In this document: positions 32,050 to 39,937 of the stretch, piece by piece
Numbering within the stretch: the stretch's first letter is position 1
Layout of the letters: each line of letters opens with the position of its first letter
Assembly (NCBI GenBank): GCA_937924995.1
Contig: CALEXY010000004.1
Location: 1 to 42,362 of the forward strand
Origin: an uncultured Candidatus Saccharibacteria bacterium
GTDB taxonomy: Bacteria; Patescibacteriota; Saccharimonadia; Saccharimonadales; Saccharimonadaceae
Reading direction: 5' to 3'
Length of the DNA: 42,362 nt
Translations under genes and position numbers: made by a program
Notes under the pieces: model-generated
Database searches by the model: none
What the model saw: only the letters and a program-made list of their open reading frames with translations
Told to the model about the DNA's origin: nothing

Positions 32050-33081
32050 TTATCTTTTAATAATTCCACTCACCATCGCAATAAATACCCCCACAATTGC
32101 GCAAACTCCCGCAATTACCCAAAAACGCATCACAATTTTGGCCTCACCCCAACCATTTGCTTCCAAATGATGATGGATCGGCGCTGAAATAAAAATCTTA
32201 CGCTTGAAAAATTTCTTCGAAATCATCTGAATTAAAGATGATCCCGCCTCAACCACGAACAATAATCCAATCACTGGCAAAAGCAACAGTGAATTCGTCA
32301 TCATAGACACCACGCCGAGCCCCGCACCCAGTGCAAATGACCCCACATCACCCATCATAAAACGTGCCGGCGGCACATTGAACCAAACATAAGAAAATAA
32401 CCAACCCACCACTGTCATACAGAAGGCGAACAGATAAACTTGACCACGAAATAGCGCGATTGTCCCGAAAGCTCCATAAGCCATCATCGCGAGACCCCCA
32501 GCTAATCCATCTAGCCCATCCGAAATATTCACCGCATTCGAGGTCGCCACCACCGCAAAAGCAAACAGCCCCACCATCACCACTCCACCGATTTCAATAT
32601 CACCTGCAAATGGAATATGAATACTTGTCCAACCTAATTTATAAGCAAAGAACCAACCCAGCACCAAACTCACCACGATAATCATGGCAAATTTAATTGG
32701 CGCTCGCAGCCCTGCCGCCCCTTCACCAGAGCCAAAGACATTGATTCCATCATCGATCAGCCCCACAATCGCCCCACCTAAGAAACCAAAAATCGGCAGC
32801 CACGTCTGCGCACGGTCAAAATTACACAGCAAAGTCACCATCGTCACGGCAATTACCCCAATAATTCCCGCCATTGTTGGAAAAACCCGCTTGAATTTAT
32901 GCGCATGTAACTTCGTCATAATCGGCAGACCGTCACCTGAAACCGTGGTCTTTTTTTGCTTCTTCCAAAAATGGTATTTATAAGCTACGTGAGTATAAAA
33001 AGGCGTCAAAAACATTGAAAGCAAAAAGGTACCGAGCGACAATAGTAAACCATATAATGCATTGTTATCTAAATTCCCCAC
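32050..33081 (-). CDS. mraY: phospho-MurNAc-pentapeptide transferase MraY
   Basis: MraY attaches phospho-MurNAc-pentapeptide to undecaprenyl phosphate to make lipid I. This 343-residue protein has about ten membrane segments. The first cytoplasmic loop has KLHAHKFKRVFPTMAG, and GLIDDGINV carries the Asp pair. SNAVNISDGLDGLAGG is the catalytic Asp motif, and PIHHHLEANGWGE is the HHH motif. The start is GTG 33081, only 3 bases after the ftsI stop. Its AGGAGG ribosome site (33088-33093) lies inside the end of ftsI, which shows coupling. Confidence 0.95.
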   Translation of the reverse strand: MGNLDNNALYGLLLSLGTFLLSMFLTPFYTHVAYKYHFWKKQKKTTVSGDGLPIMTKLHAHKFKRVFPTMAGIIGVIAVTMVTLLCNFDRAQTWLPIFGFLGGAIVGLIDDGINVFGSGEGAAGLRAPIKFAMIIVVSLVLGWFFAYKLGWTSIHIPFAGDIEIGGVVMVGLFAFAVVATSNAVNISDGLDGLAGGLAMMAYGAFGTIALFRGQVYLFAFCMTVVGWLFSYVWFNVPPARFMMGDVGSFALGAGLGVVSMMTNSLLLLPVIGLLFVVEAGSSLIQMISKKFFKRKIFISAPIHHHLEANGWGEAKIVMRFWVIAGVCAIVGVFIAMVSGIIKR

Positions 33082-33084
33082 GCC

Positions 33085-34833
33085 TTACCTCCTGACTTTA
33101 TTATAGTTTATCATATACTTCGATATCTCATCAAAAATCGGCTTCGCATTAATCCCACCATCCAACTTTCGATTATCGCTCCAAACTTTCGTCATAATCA
33201 CATAATCTGGCGTCTCATCTAGTGACTTCGCCCCAAAACCCACATAAGTACCAATTGTTTCATCGAAACTATATTTGCCATTTTTCACGGTTTGCGCCGT
33301 ACCAGTTTTGCCACCCACATAATAATCCTCATCGTAGCTCTTTACATTTGGAAAAACTAGACGCCCCGTATGCAACATTTGACGCATCGTTCTACTCGTA
33401 TCATTCTTATTTAATGCATCGTGATCCGCCTTTGCGAGCTCTGTTCGCACAAATTTTCCATCTTTCATTTCCCCAGCAATTAAAGTCGGACGATAATATT
33501 CACCGCCATTTACCACCGCTGAAAAAGCTGAAGCTACTTGAATAATCGAAAGGTCCAAGCTCTGTCCGAACGTCATATTCGCATATCTAGCATCCGTCGC
33601 ATCAATATCATTTGGTGGCACGATTGTGCCCTTCGTTTCCGGCAATTCAATCCCCGTATATTTCCCTAAATTAAAGCGGTTATGGTAATAATCATAAAGC
33701 TTTTCCTTACCTTGGTAAGTAATTTCCGAAGCCGAACCACCTAAAAGCTTCAAAGCCTGAATCGAGCCGGTGTTTAAGGAATAAGTTAGCACAGTTTGCA
33801 TATTAACCTCCCCAGTGTGACCCTTAATCGAATTTTCAATTGGCCAACCATCAATCACTAACTTATCTGTGTTGTAATAGGTTGTTTCCGGCGTCATCAC
33901 GCCAGAATCAATCGCCGCCGCAATCGCAAAAGTCTTACAGACTGAAGCCGGGTTAAACGCATTCATCGTCGCATCAGTTTGAAAGACCTTCGCATCGGTT
34001 ACCTTAGCATATTCCGCTGGGTTATAGCCTGGTTTACCCGCCATCGCCAAAATCTGCCCCGTCGCCGGATTCATTACAATCGCCGATCCGTAAGTGATGT
34101 TGAATTTTTTCGTCACTTCATCCACCGCTTCTTCCGCTTTTTTCTGAATATTGCGGTCAATCGTCAGCACTAAGTTCTTCCCATCTTTCGCCGGAATTTT
34201 CACATTTTCATTACCAATCGTCAGTGGCACATTATTTGAATCTTTTACGGTTTTTAGCAGACCATTTTCCCCCGTTAATTCCTTATTTAAGCTGCCTTCC
34301 ACTCCATATTGACCTTCACCATCTTGATTCACGAAACCCAAAACCTGCGCCGCCATTTCCCCCTCTGGATACACCCGAGTCGTGGTTTCCTGCTCATAAA
34401 CTCCGGTCAAATCCGCATTTTTCAAATTATTCGTTTCACGGTATGGCACATTTTTCGCCACTACAAAATATTTACGCTCTGGATCCGCAAAAACCTCATC
34501 CCAACTCGCCTTCGTGCGATAATTTCCTACTATCTCATCGATTTTTTTGGTAATTTCCTCCCGCTTTTTCACCACCAAACTTGGATCAATCGAAATTGTA
34601 TAAGTTTTTTTATTCATCACGATCGGCACTGGTGTATCGCCATCTAAGAAATAAATTTCCCCGCGCTTAGCAAAAATTGTCGATTTCATAATCTGCTGCT
34701 GATTCGCTTTTGTGGCATAGATTTTATGATTCAAAACCTGCAATCGAAAAAGCTGAACCACAATCAGACCAAACACCAAAAAACAAAGGCCTCGATTCAA
34801 ACTAGTTCGTGACTTCAATCTCTGTTTCCTCAT
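33085..34833 (-). CDS. ftsI: division transpeptidase FtsI / PBP2-type penicillin-binding protein
   Basis: This class B penicillin-binding protein cross-links septal peptidoglycan outside the membrane. Features: N-terminal membrane anchor (LCFLVFGLIVVQLFRLQVL, residues 16-34); a pedestal domain (GEIYFLDGDTPVPI, YPEGEMAAQVLGFVNQDGEGQYGVEG); and the transpeptidase domain with the active-site Ser in NPASVCKTF (SxxK), SLNTGS (SxN) and GGKTGTAQT (KTG). The length is 582 residues. It heads the operon ftsI-mraY-ftsW-murG-ftsQ-like; its own -10 box ends 7 bases before the ATG. Confidence 0.93.
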   Translation of the reverse strand: MRKQRLKSRTSLNRGLCFLVFGLIVVQLFRLQVLNHKIYATKANQQQIMKSTIFAKRGEIYFLDGDTPVPIVMNKKTYTISIDPSLVVKKREEITKKIDEIVGNYRTKASWDEVFADPERKYFVVAKNVPYRETNNLKNADLTGVYEQETTTRVYPEGEMAAQVLGFVNQDGEGQYGVEGSLNKELTGENGLLKTVKDSNNVPLTIGNENVKIPAKDGKNLVLTIDRNIQKKAEEAVDEVTKKFNITYGSAIVMNPATGQILAMAGKPGYNPAEYAKVTDAKVFQTDATMNAFNPASVCKTFAIAAAIDSGVMTPETTYYNTDKLVIDGWPIENSIKGHTGEVNMQTVLTYSLNTGSIQALKLLGGSASEITYQGKEKLYDYYHNRFNLGKYTGIELPETKGTIVPPNDIDATDARYANMTFGQSLDLSIIQVASAFSAVVNGGEYYRPTLIAGEMKDGKFVRTELAKADHDALNKNDTSRTMRQMLHTGRLVFPNVKSYDEDYYVGGKTGTAQTVKNGKYSFDETIGTYVGFGAKSLDETPDYVIMTKVWSDNRKLDGGINAKPIFDEISKYMINYNKVRR

Positions 34834-34840
34834 ATGCTTA

Positions 34841-34849
34841 ATTATAGCA
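34841..34849 (-). promoter_or_regulatory. extended -10 promoter of the ftsI operon, leaderless
   Basis: On the minus strand TGC-TATAAT ends 7 bases before the ATG at 34833. It lies just past the end of the rel gene (stop at 34858). Confidence 0.65.
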
Positions 34850-34857
34850 TAAGGGGC

Positions 34858-36336
34858 TTATTTTTTATTCACTTCCCCACCCATCACCATTTGAATTGTG
34901 CGATTTAATTGTTGCTTAATTTTATTGCGCGCATGCGGCGTAATAATTTTATCCAACCAACTTGGTTTTACCATTTGATTTTTCGAAGTCAAAATTTCCA
35001 CCACATCACCATTTTTTAATTTAGTGTTCAGGTTCGAAAGCTTACCATTAATTTTTGCACCAATCACATGTCCACCCACTTCCGAATGCAAACGATAAGC
35101 AAAATCAAGTGGCATCGACCCCACCGGCAGATCAATAATGTCTCCCTTCGGCGTATAAACGAAAAGCTTATCCGCAAACAAGTTAATCTTTAGCTTCTTC
35201 ATATCCACTTGCTTACCTTCCTTCAGCTGTGCCGCCGCCATTTGCAGTTCCGAAATCCATAGCAAATTCGTCGGTAGATGTTGGATCTTCCCCATCTTAT
35301 AATTTTCCGTCAATTTCTGCTCATTATAGAAAAAGCTCGCCGCCAGCCCCCGTTCCGCATATTCATGCATGTCTTTAGTGCGAATCTGAAATTCCACGAT
35401 ACGCTTATCTTTCGTAATCACCGTCGTATGCAGCGACTGATAGCCATTCTGCTTCGGCATCGCCACGTAATCCTTAATTCTCCCCGTCATCGGCGTATAA
35501 AGCGCGTGAATAATCCCCAGCGTCAAATAACAATCCGTCACATCTTCCACAATAATTCGAAGTGCCGTCAGATCATAAACCTCATCGATATTCTGGTTGT
35601 ATTTCGCCAGCTTCTTATGTAAAGAGTAAACCGACTTCACCCGTCCATCAATCTCAAATTTAATCTTCTCCGCCGCTAGTTTTTCCGACACTTCCTGCTT
35701 AATTTTCGCTAGACTTTTCTCCGCGGATTTATTGCGCTCTTCGATCAATTTTTTCAAAAATTCAAAACGTTTCGGATCTACATAAGAAAATGCAATATCG
35801 GAAATTTCTACACGCAGTCTCCCCATATTCAAACGATCCGCTAATGGTGAAAAAATCTCGAGCGACTCCTTGCCAATCTTTTTCTGTTTCTCTGGTGGCA
35901 AAGCCGACAAAGTTCTCAAATTATGTAGGCGATCGGCTAATTTAATTATTAAAACTCGAATATCCGCCCCTGTCGCAATCAAAAGTCTCAAGAGATTATC
36001 TTTCGTCGCCGGCAAATAAGTATCAATGTCACGCATCCCCTGTCTGGCTTTGCCTAATTTCGTCACGCCATCCACCAAGAAGGCCACGGTTTCCCCGAAT
36101 TTTTCCTTAATTTCCTCTAATGTCACCCCAGTATCTTCCACTACATCATGAAGTACTCCAGCTATCACCGTATCTTCATCCATTCCCCACTCACGTAAGA
36201 TATTCATTACCGCCAGCGGATGGATAATATATGGCTCACCCGACTTTCGCTTCTGCCCCTCATGAGCCTGGGTCGCAAAATCAATTGCGGCCTGTTCTCT
36301 CTCTGTTATTTGCGGTTGAACACATTTTTTACTCAT
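34858..36336 (-). CDS. RelA/SpoT-type (p)ppGpp synthetase/hydrolase without the ACT region
   Basis: It controls the stringent-response alarmone. The N-terminal HD hydrolase domain keeps AHEGQKRKSGEPYIIHPLAV and the metal-binding pair in VLHDVVEDTG (H63, D64). The synthetase domain (about 220-345) has VYDLTALRIIVEDV, GRIKDYVAMPKQNGYQSLHT and IVEFQIRTKDMHEYAERG. A TGS domain follows (VYTPKGDIIDLPVGSMPLDFAY). The protein ends about 50 residues later at 492, so the zinc-finger and ACT domains of the 700-750-residue long form are missing. Both active sites look present, so it may be bifunctional. Its ATG overlaps the parB stop (ATGA), so it is translated together with parB. Confidence 0.92.
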   Translation of the reverse strand: MSKKCVQPQITEREQAAIDFATQAHEGQKRKSGEPYIIHPLAVMNILREWGMDEDTVIAGVLHDVVEDTGVTLEEIKEKFGETVAFLVDGVTKLGKARQGMRDIDTYLPATKDNLLRLLIATGADIRVLIIKLADRLHNLRTLSALPPEKQKKIGKESLEIFSPLADRLNMGRLRVEISDIAFSYVDPKRFEFLKKLIEERNKSAEKSLAKIKQEVSEKLAAEKIKFEIDGRVKSVYSLHKKLAKYNQNIDEVYDLTALRIIVEDVTDCYLTLGIIHALYTPMTGRIKDYVAMPKQNGYQSLHTTVITKDKRIVEFQIRTKDMHEYAERGLAASFFYNEQKLTENYKMGKIQHLPTNLLWISELQMAAAQLKEGKQVDMKKLKINLFADKLFVYTPKGDIIDLPVGSMPLDFAYRLHSEVGGHVIGAKINGKLSNLNTKLKNGDVVEILTSKNQMVKPSWLDKIITPHARNKIKQQLNRTIQMVMGGEVNKK

Positions 36337-37175
36337 TGTAATCTCGCTAATAGTCTCTGTAATTCGTCTTCGTTCTTACAAGCAAAAGTCACACTGCGTC
36401 CCCGCACGCGCACTTTTGCCGCGTATTTTTCGCTTAATTCATTCTCTTGGTGTAGATAAACATTAGTTTTCAATAAATTCGCCGAACTTTTCTTTTTATG
36501 CTCCGCAATGTAACGTTCTACTTTGCGCGCTGTCCACCCCTCTTCAATAATCATCGGCAAAATTTTCTTTATCATCTCTGGATCTGCCGAAATTAGCGGC
36601 CTCATCACCCCCTCGGTCAGCTTATGCTCAACCATCGCATGCTTCACTTCATCCGGCAAGTTCAAAAGTCGCATCGTATTAATCACTGATGAACTGCTCT
36701 TGCCTACTCGCTTAGCAATTTCTTCGGGTTGCAAATTAAATTGATTCTTCAATTTAGCATAAGCCGTCGCCATCTCAATCGCATTGAGATCCTCACGCTG
36801 CGCATTTTCAATAATCGAAAGCTCTAGCTGATTTTGTGCATCTAATGTGCGAATAATTGCTGGAATCTTCTCTAATCCCGCTATTTTCGAGGCACGATAA
36901 CGTCTTTCACCGGCTACAATCTTATATTTATTCCCCTCTGCTACCACCACAATTGGCTGCAAAACTCCGTGCTCGCGAATCGAATCCGCTAACGCCGCCA
37001 AAGCCTCTTCCGAAAAATCCTTACGTGGCTGATCACTTTCTGGCACAATTTTCGTAAGATCAAGCTCTGTCAATTGACTCTTCGAGCTATCTTCCGACAG
37101 AGTAATATCAAAATCATCCTCTACGATATCCGTAGGGATTAAACTCTCAAATCCGCGACCCAAACCTTTTGCCAT
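36333..37175 (-). CDS. parB: chromosome partitioning protein ParB
   Basis: This CTP-dependent DNA clamp loads at parS sites near the origin. The opening, MAKGLGRGFESLIP, is typical. The N-terminal domain has QPRKDFSEEALAALADSIREHGVLQPIVV and GERRYRASKIAG, the CTP-binding GERR(Y/F)RA motif. ENAQREDLNAIE is followed by the helix-turn-helix (LQPEEIAKRVGKSSSSVINTMRLL). The C-terminal dimerisation part is short (about 280 residues in all). ATG 37175 is chosen; an in-frame GTG lies 6 bases upstream at 37181. It follows parA by 21 bases and overlaps rel by 4. I found no exact parS palindrome in the window. Confidence 0.94.
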   Translation of the reverse strand: MAKGLGRGFESLIPTDIVEDDFDITLSEDSSKSQLTELDLTKIVPESDQPRKDFSEEALAALADSIREHGVLQPIVVVAEGNKYKIVAGERRYRASKIAGLEKIPAIIRTLDAQNQLELSIIENAQREDLNAIEMATAYAKLKNQFNLQPEEIAKRVGKSSSSVINTMRLLNLPDEVKHAMVEHKLTEGVMRPLISADPEMIKKILPMIIEEGWTARKVERYIAEHKKKSSANLLKTNVYLHQENELSEKYAAKVRVRGRSVTFACKNEDELQRLLARLQ

Positions 37176-37196
37176 ATTCACACTCTCTTTTTCTTT

Positions 37197-37985
37197 TTAC
37201 ACTCTTTTTAATACTTCTTTTGCTAATTCTTTGTAAGCCTTCGCACCCTTACTGAATCGGTCATAATCCCCCACCGGTACACCATGACTTGGTGCCTCCG
37301 CCAATCTCACATTACGTGGAATTGTTGTCTCGAAAACCTTATCTCGAAAGTACTTTTTAATTTCCGCTAGTACTTGCACCGATAAAGAGGTACGCTTATC
37401 GTACATCGTCGCAAGCACCCCTAATAATTTCAAATTTGGATTCATTGCCTTACGCACTAATTTTACCGAATCCATCAGCTGCGCCACTCCCTCTAGAGCG
37501 TAAAATTCCGTCTGTACTGGCATCAAAAGGTAATCTGCCGCAATCATTCCATTCACGGTTAGAAGTGAAAGGCTTGGCGGCAGGTCAATAATCACAAAAT
37601 CATAATTATCACGTACTTCATTAATCGCATTCTTCAACTGAACAAATTTTTTACTCAGCTTCGTCATCTCGACTTCGGCATTAGCCAGCTGGGGTGTAGT
37701 TGGCGCCAAGTCCAAACCCTTAAATTTAGTGTTCAAAATTATTTCTGGTAATCGCCTCTCACCCAGAATCACTTCCGACATCGTATTCGAAAGTTCATTA
37801 TTCATATAATTACGTTCGAACTGCGCCTTATCAATACCCAGTCCCGACGTCGCATTTCCCTGCGGATCAAAATCAATTACTAAGACTTTTTGTTTTTCTT
37901 TCATCAAATAGTACGCCAAATTAATCGTGGTCGTCGTCTTACCGACCCCGCCTTTTTGATTTGTGATACAAATTACCTTCGCCAT
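37197..37985 (-). CDS. parA: chromosome partitioning ATPase ParA (Soj)
   Basis: This Walker-type ATPase pairs with ParB to segregate the origin. It starts MAKVICITNQKGGVGKTTTT with the deviant Walker A (KGGVGKTT), then VIDFDPQGNATSGLG, DFVIIDLPPSLSLLTVNGM (Walker B region), VQTEFYALEGVAQL, LGVLATMYDKRTSLS and PRNVRLAEAPSHGVPV. At 262 residues it is standard for the chromosomal type. It heads parA-parB-rel. The -10 box ends 10 bases before the ATG, leaving almost no leader. Confidence 0.96.
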   Translation of the reverse strand: MAKVICITNQKGGVGKTTTTINLAYYLMKEKQKVLVIDFDPQGNATSGLGIDKAQFERNYMNNELSNTMSEVILGERRLPEIILNTKFKGLDLAPTTPQLANAEVEMTKLSKKFVQLKNAINEVRDNYDFVIIDLPPSLSLLTVNGMIAADYLLMPVQTEFYALEGVAQLMDSVKLVRKAMNPNLKLLGVLATMYDKRTSLSVQVLAEIKKYFRDKVFETTIPRNVRLAEAPSHGVPVGDYDRFSKGAKAYKELAKEVLKRV

Positions 37986-37995
37986 ATCTATTTAT

Positions 37996-38004
37996 ATATT
38001 ACCA
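37996..38004 (-). promoter_or_regulatory. extended -10 promoter of parA-parB-rel, near-leaderless
   Basis: On the minus strand TATGG-TAATAT ends 10 bases before the ATG at 37985. Confidence 0.55.
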
Positions 38005-38043
38005 TAATATTCATAAGAATAATCATTATCACGACAAAAAGCC

Positions 38044-38070
38044 TCAAAAAAGACCCCGTAGGGCCTTTTT
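38044..38070 (-). terminator. rho-independent terminator after rplU
   Basis: On the minus strand AGGCCC-TACG-GGGTCT (one G-T pair) followed by TTTTTT, immediately after the rplU stop. Confidence 0.8.
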
Positions 38071-38071
38071 C

Positions 38072-38380
38072 TTATTTGATTGAAGTAATTTCAATCACAC
38101 TGTATTTTTGGCGGTGACCAGTTTCTTTGTGGACACGCTTCTTTGAGTGGTAGCGGATTACGCGGATCTTATCACCAGCGATTTTCTCTTCTACAACTTT
38201 AGCTGAAACCTTGACACCTTTGACTTCTGGCGTACCAACGAGGGTTTTATCGCCATCAATTACAAGTAAAGCACCAGTTTCGAGCTCTTTAGTTCCTTCC
38301 GGGAGGAGGTCCACCCGTAGGGTCTCACCCTCAGCTGCGATATATTGCTTACCGCCGATGAGTACAACTGCCTTTTTCAT
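38072..38380 (-). CDS. rplU: 50S ribosomal protein L21
   Basis: L21 is a 23S rRNA-binding protein, 102 residues (usual 101-104). It reads MKKAVVLIGGKQYIAAEGE, the family's KQYxVxEGD-type start, then GALLVIDGDKTLVGTPEVKG and the rRNA-binding end VIRYHSKKRVHKETGHRQKYSVIEI. ATG 38380 has AAGGA 5-6 bases upstream; longer in-frame extensions run into the promoter. rpmA, which usually follows, is not here: the gene is followed by a terminator and parA. Confidence 0.95.
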   Translation of the reverse strand: MKKAVVLIGGKQYIAAEGETLRVDLLPEGTKELETGALLVIDGDKTLVGTPEVKGVKVSAKVVEEKIAGDKIRVIRYHSKKRVHKETGHRQKYSVIEITSIK

Positions 38381-38411
38381 AATATTCCTTAATGTATTAT
38401 TAACTTTGACT

Positions 38412-38420
38412 ATTCTAGCA
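38412..38420 (-). promoter_or_regulatory. extended -10 promoter of rplU
   Basis: On the minus strand TGC-TAGAAT; about 25 bases of leader with a Shine-Dalgarno follow before ATG 38380. Confidence 0.55.
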
Positions 38421-38450
38421 TATTTATCTCTTTTTTTCAATAACTAAGCC

Positions 38451-38483
38451 AAAAAAGAACCCCGCTCTCATAGGGTTCTTTTT
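38451..38483 (-). terminator. rho-independent terminator after the LPHTG protein gene
   Basis: GAACCC-10 nt-GGGTTC stem with T-runs on both strands, so it can stop transcription from either side; it lies between the surface-protein gene and rplU. Confidence 0.8.
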
Positions 38484-38525
38484 GTACTTAATCGTCTATG
38501 CGATTACATTAAATCGAAAGGGCTT

Positions 38526-39839
38526 TTATTCTTGATCTTCGTGTTGCTTTTCTAAGGCCTTAAGTTGCTTAGTTGAAGCAATGTAGTAAGCTGTACCGAT
38601 ACCAATCATGGCGGTCACCACTACGGCTAATACGGTTTCGGAAGCACCAGTGTGAGGGAGTTCCTTTGGCGTATTAGGAGTTTTTGGCTTATCTGCACAA
38701 TCACGATGTACTGTAACCTTTACCTTACTATGAATCGTAGTGTCGAGCACCGCGATAGCTGAATTGTTGTAAGTCACCGTGTCACCACATGGGAAGATTT
38801 TTTCGTCTTCAGAGAATTTTACCTTATAGGTAATGAAAGCCTCTTCACCGGCATTGTAATCACCGATATTGAAACCATTTTTGAAGAGATTTTCCTTTTC
38901 AAAACCTGCTGAACGAGGAGTCTTCAAGAAAGTCGTACCAGGAACTGCAGTCATACCAGTACCGAGCAAGTCGTAAGCAGAAACTCCGCGTTGAATTGTC
39001 GTACCAGTGTTTTTATAACGCAATTTGAAATCAATAGTTTCACCTGGAGCCACCGTAATTTCCGTACGGTAATCATTCATATTTTCCTTAGAAGCCATTT
39101 TTTCACCGGTAAAGCCTGCTTTATCTACCTTGATGCGGAAATTAACATGGCCAGCAAATTCGTTACAGCCAGGAATCATTCCCCAGTATCCCTTACTATA
39201 GCCCAAGAAAGTTCCGCCATCTTTACCAAACAGAGCGTCATCATTTAATGTAGTACCGTTCAAAGAACCACTATTTGTCAATTTGGCTGAATTTGGTACA
39301 TAGCGCAAAGACACAGTTTCTTTCGAATTAAGGTATGCCGTATCCCAAACCGCCTTAGGTGTAGCGTTTGAGGAAGTAATAGTTCCCTTAATTAAAGCCG
39401 CTTCACCAGGATTGAGACGATCGGTAATCTTGTTCATATATAAACGAACATTTTCCGCAATACCACGACGATCACCTTCGTTTAATTTCGCTGAAGCATT
39501 ATTGTGATAATACACAGATATTTCATACTCAGCGCCTGCTTCTACTGTTACATTATCCACAAATGGATCACGAGTACCAGCCTTACGTACGCGCACGAAG
39601 TTAGCTTCGTCACCAATTTCTGGGTTGTCTGTCATCGAATTAAACGTGACATGATCTGCTGGATTTTTCCAGGTATAAGTTGGCCTGGTTGGACCCCAAG
39701 TAGCCTCTTCGGCGTGTACTGGACCCTGAATTTGACCAAGGCTGAGCGCACCTGCGACCACTGCCCCAATCACTGGAAAGATACGGCGCGCAGAACTACG
39801 CATATCTTCCCAGGTTTTTGTTTTTATGTTTATGTTCAT
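38526..39839 (-). CDS. LPxTG-type anchored surface protein
   Basis: The 437-residue secreted protein has a signal peptide with hydrophobic core IFPVIGAVVAGALSLG and cleavage near VHA-EE (residue about 43). Two beta-type repeat domains of the DUF11-like kind are suggested by VEAGAEYEISVYYHNNAS near residue 100 and VAPGETIDFKLRYKNTGTT near 265. It ends with the sortase signal LPHTG (about residue 392), a membrane segment (AVVVTAMIGIGTAYYIAS) and a mixed-charge tail (KQLKALEKQHEDQE) instead of a short basic one. The AAAGGAGA site lies just before ATG 39839. The sortase partner is outside the window. The function is inferred as cell-surface structure or attachment. Confidence 0.82.
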   Translation of the reverse strand: MNINIKTKTWEDMRSSARRIFPVIGAVVAGALSLGQIQGPVHAEEATWGPTRPTYTWKNPADHVTFNSMTDNPEIGDEANFVRVRKAGTRDPFVDNVTVEAGAEYEISVYYHNNASAKLNEGDRRGIAENVRLYMNKITDRLNPGEAALIKGTITSSNATPKAVWDTAYLNSKETVSLRYVPNSAKLTNSGSLNGTTLNDDALFGKDGGTFLGYSKGYWGMIPGCNEFAGHVNFRIKVDKAGFTGEKMASKENMNDYRTEITVAPGETIDFKLRYKNTGTTIQRGVSAYDLLGTGMTAVPGTTFLKTPRSAGFEKENLFKNGFNIGDYNAGEEAFITYKVKFSEDEKIFPCGDTVTYNNSAIAVLDTTIHSKVKVTVHRDCADKPKTPNTPKELPHTGASETVLAVVVTAMIGIGTAYYIASTKQLKALEKQHEDQE

Positions 39840-39869
39840 CGATCTCCTTTCGATTAAGATCCTAAACTC

Positions 39870-39898
39870 ATTTTAGACTATTTTTAGTTTTTGTACAA
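39870..39898 (-). promoter_or_regulatory. sigma70 promoter of the LPHTG protein gene
   Basis: On the minus strand TTGTAC, a 17-base spacer and TAAAAT; about 25 bases of leader with a Shine-Dalgarno follow. Confidence 0.65.
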
Positions 39899-39937
39899 TA
39901 TATTTGTTCAATATTTTTTCTTCTCTATTGAGTACAA

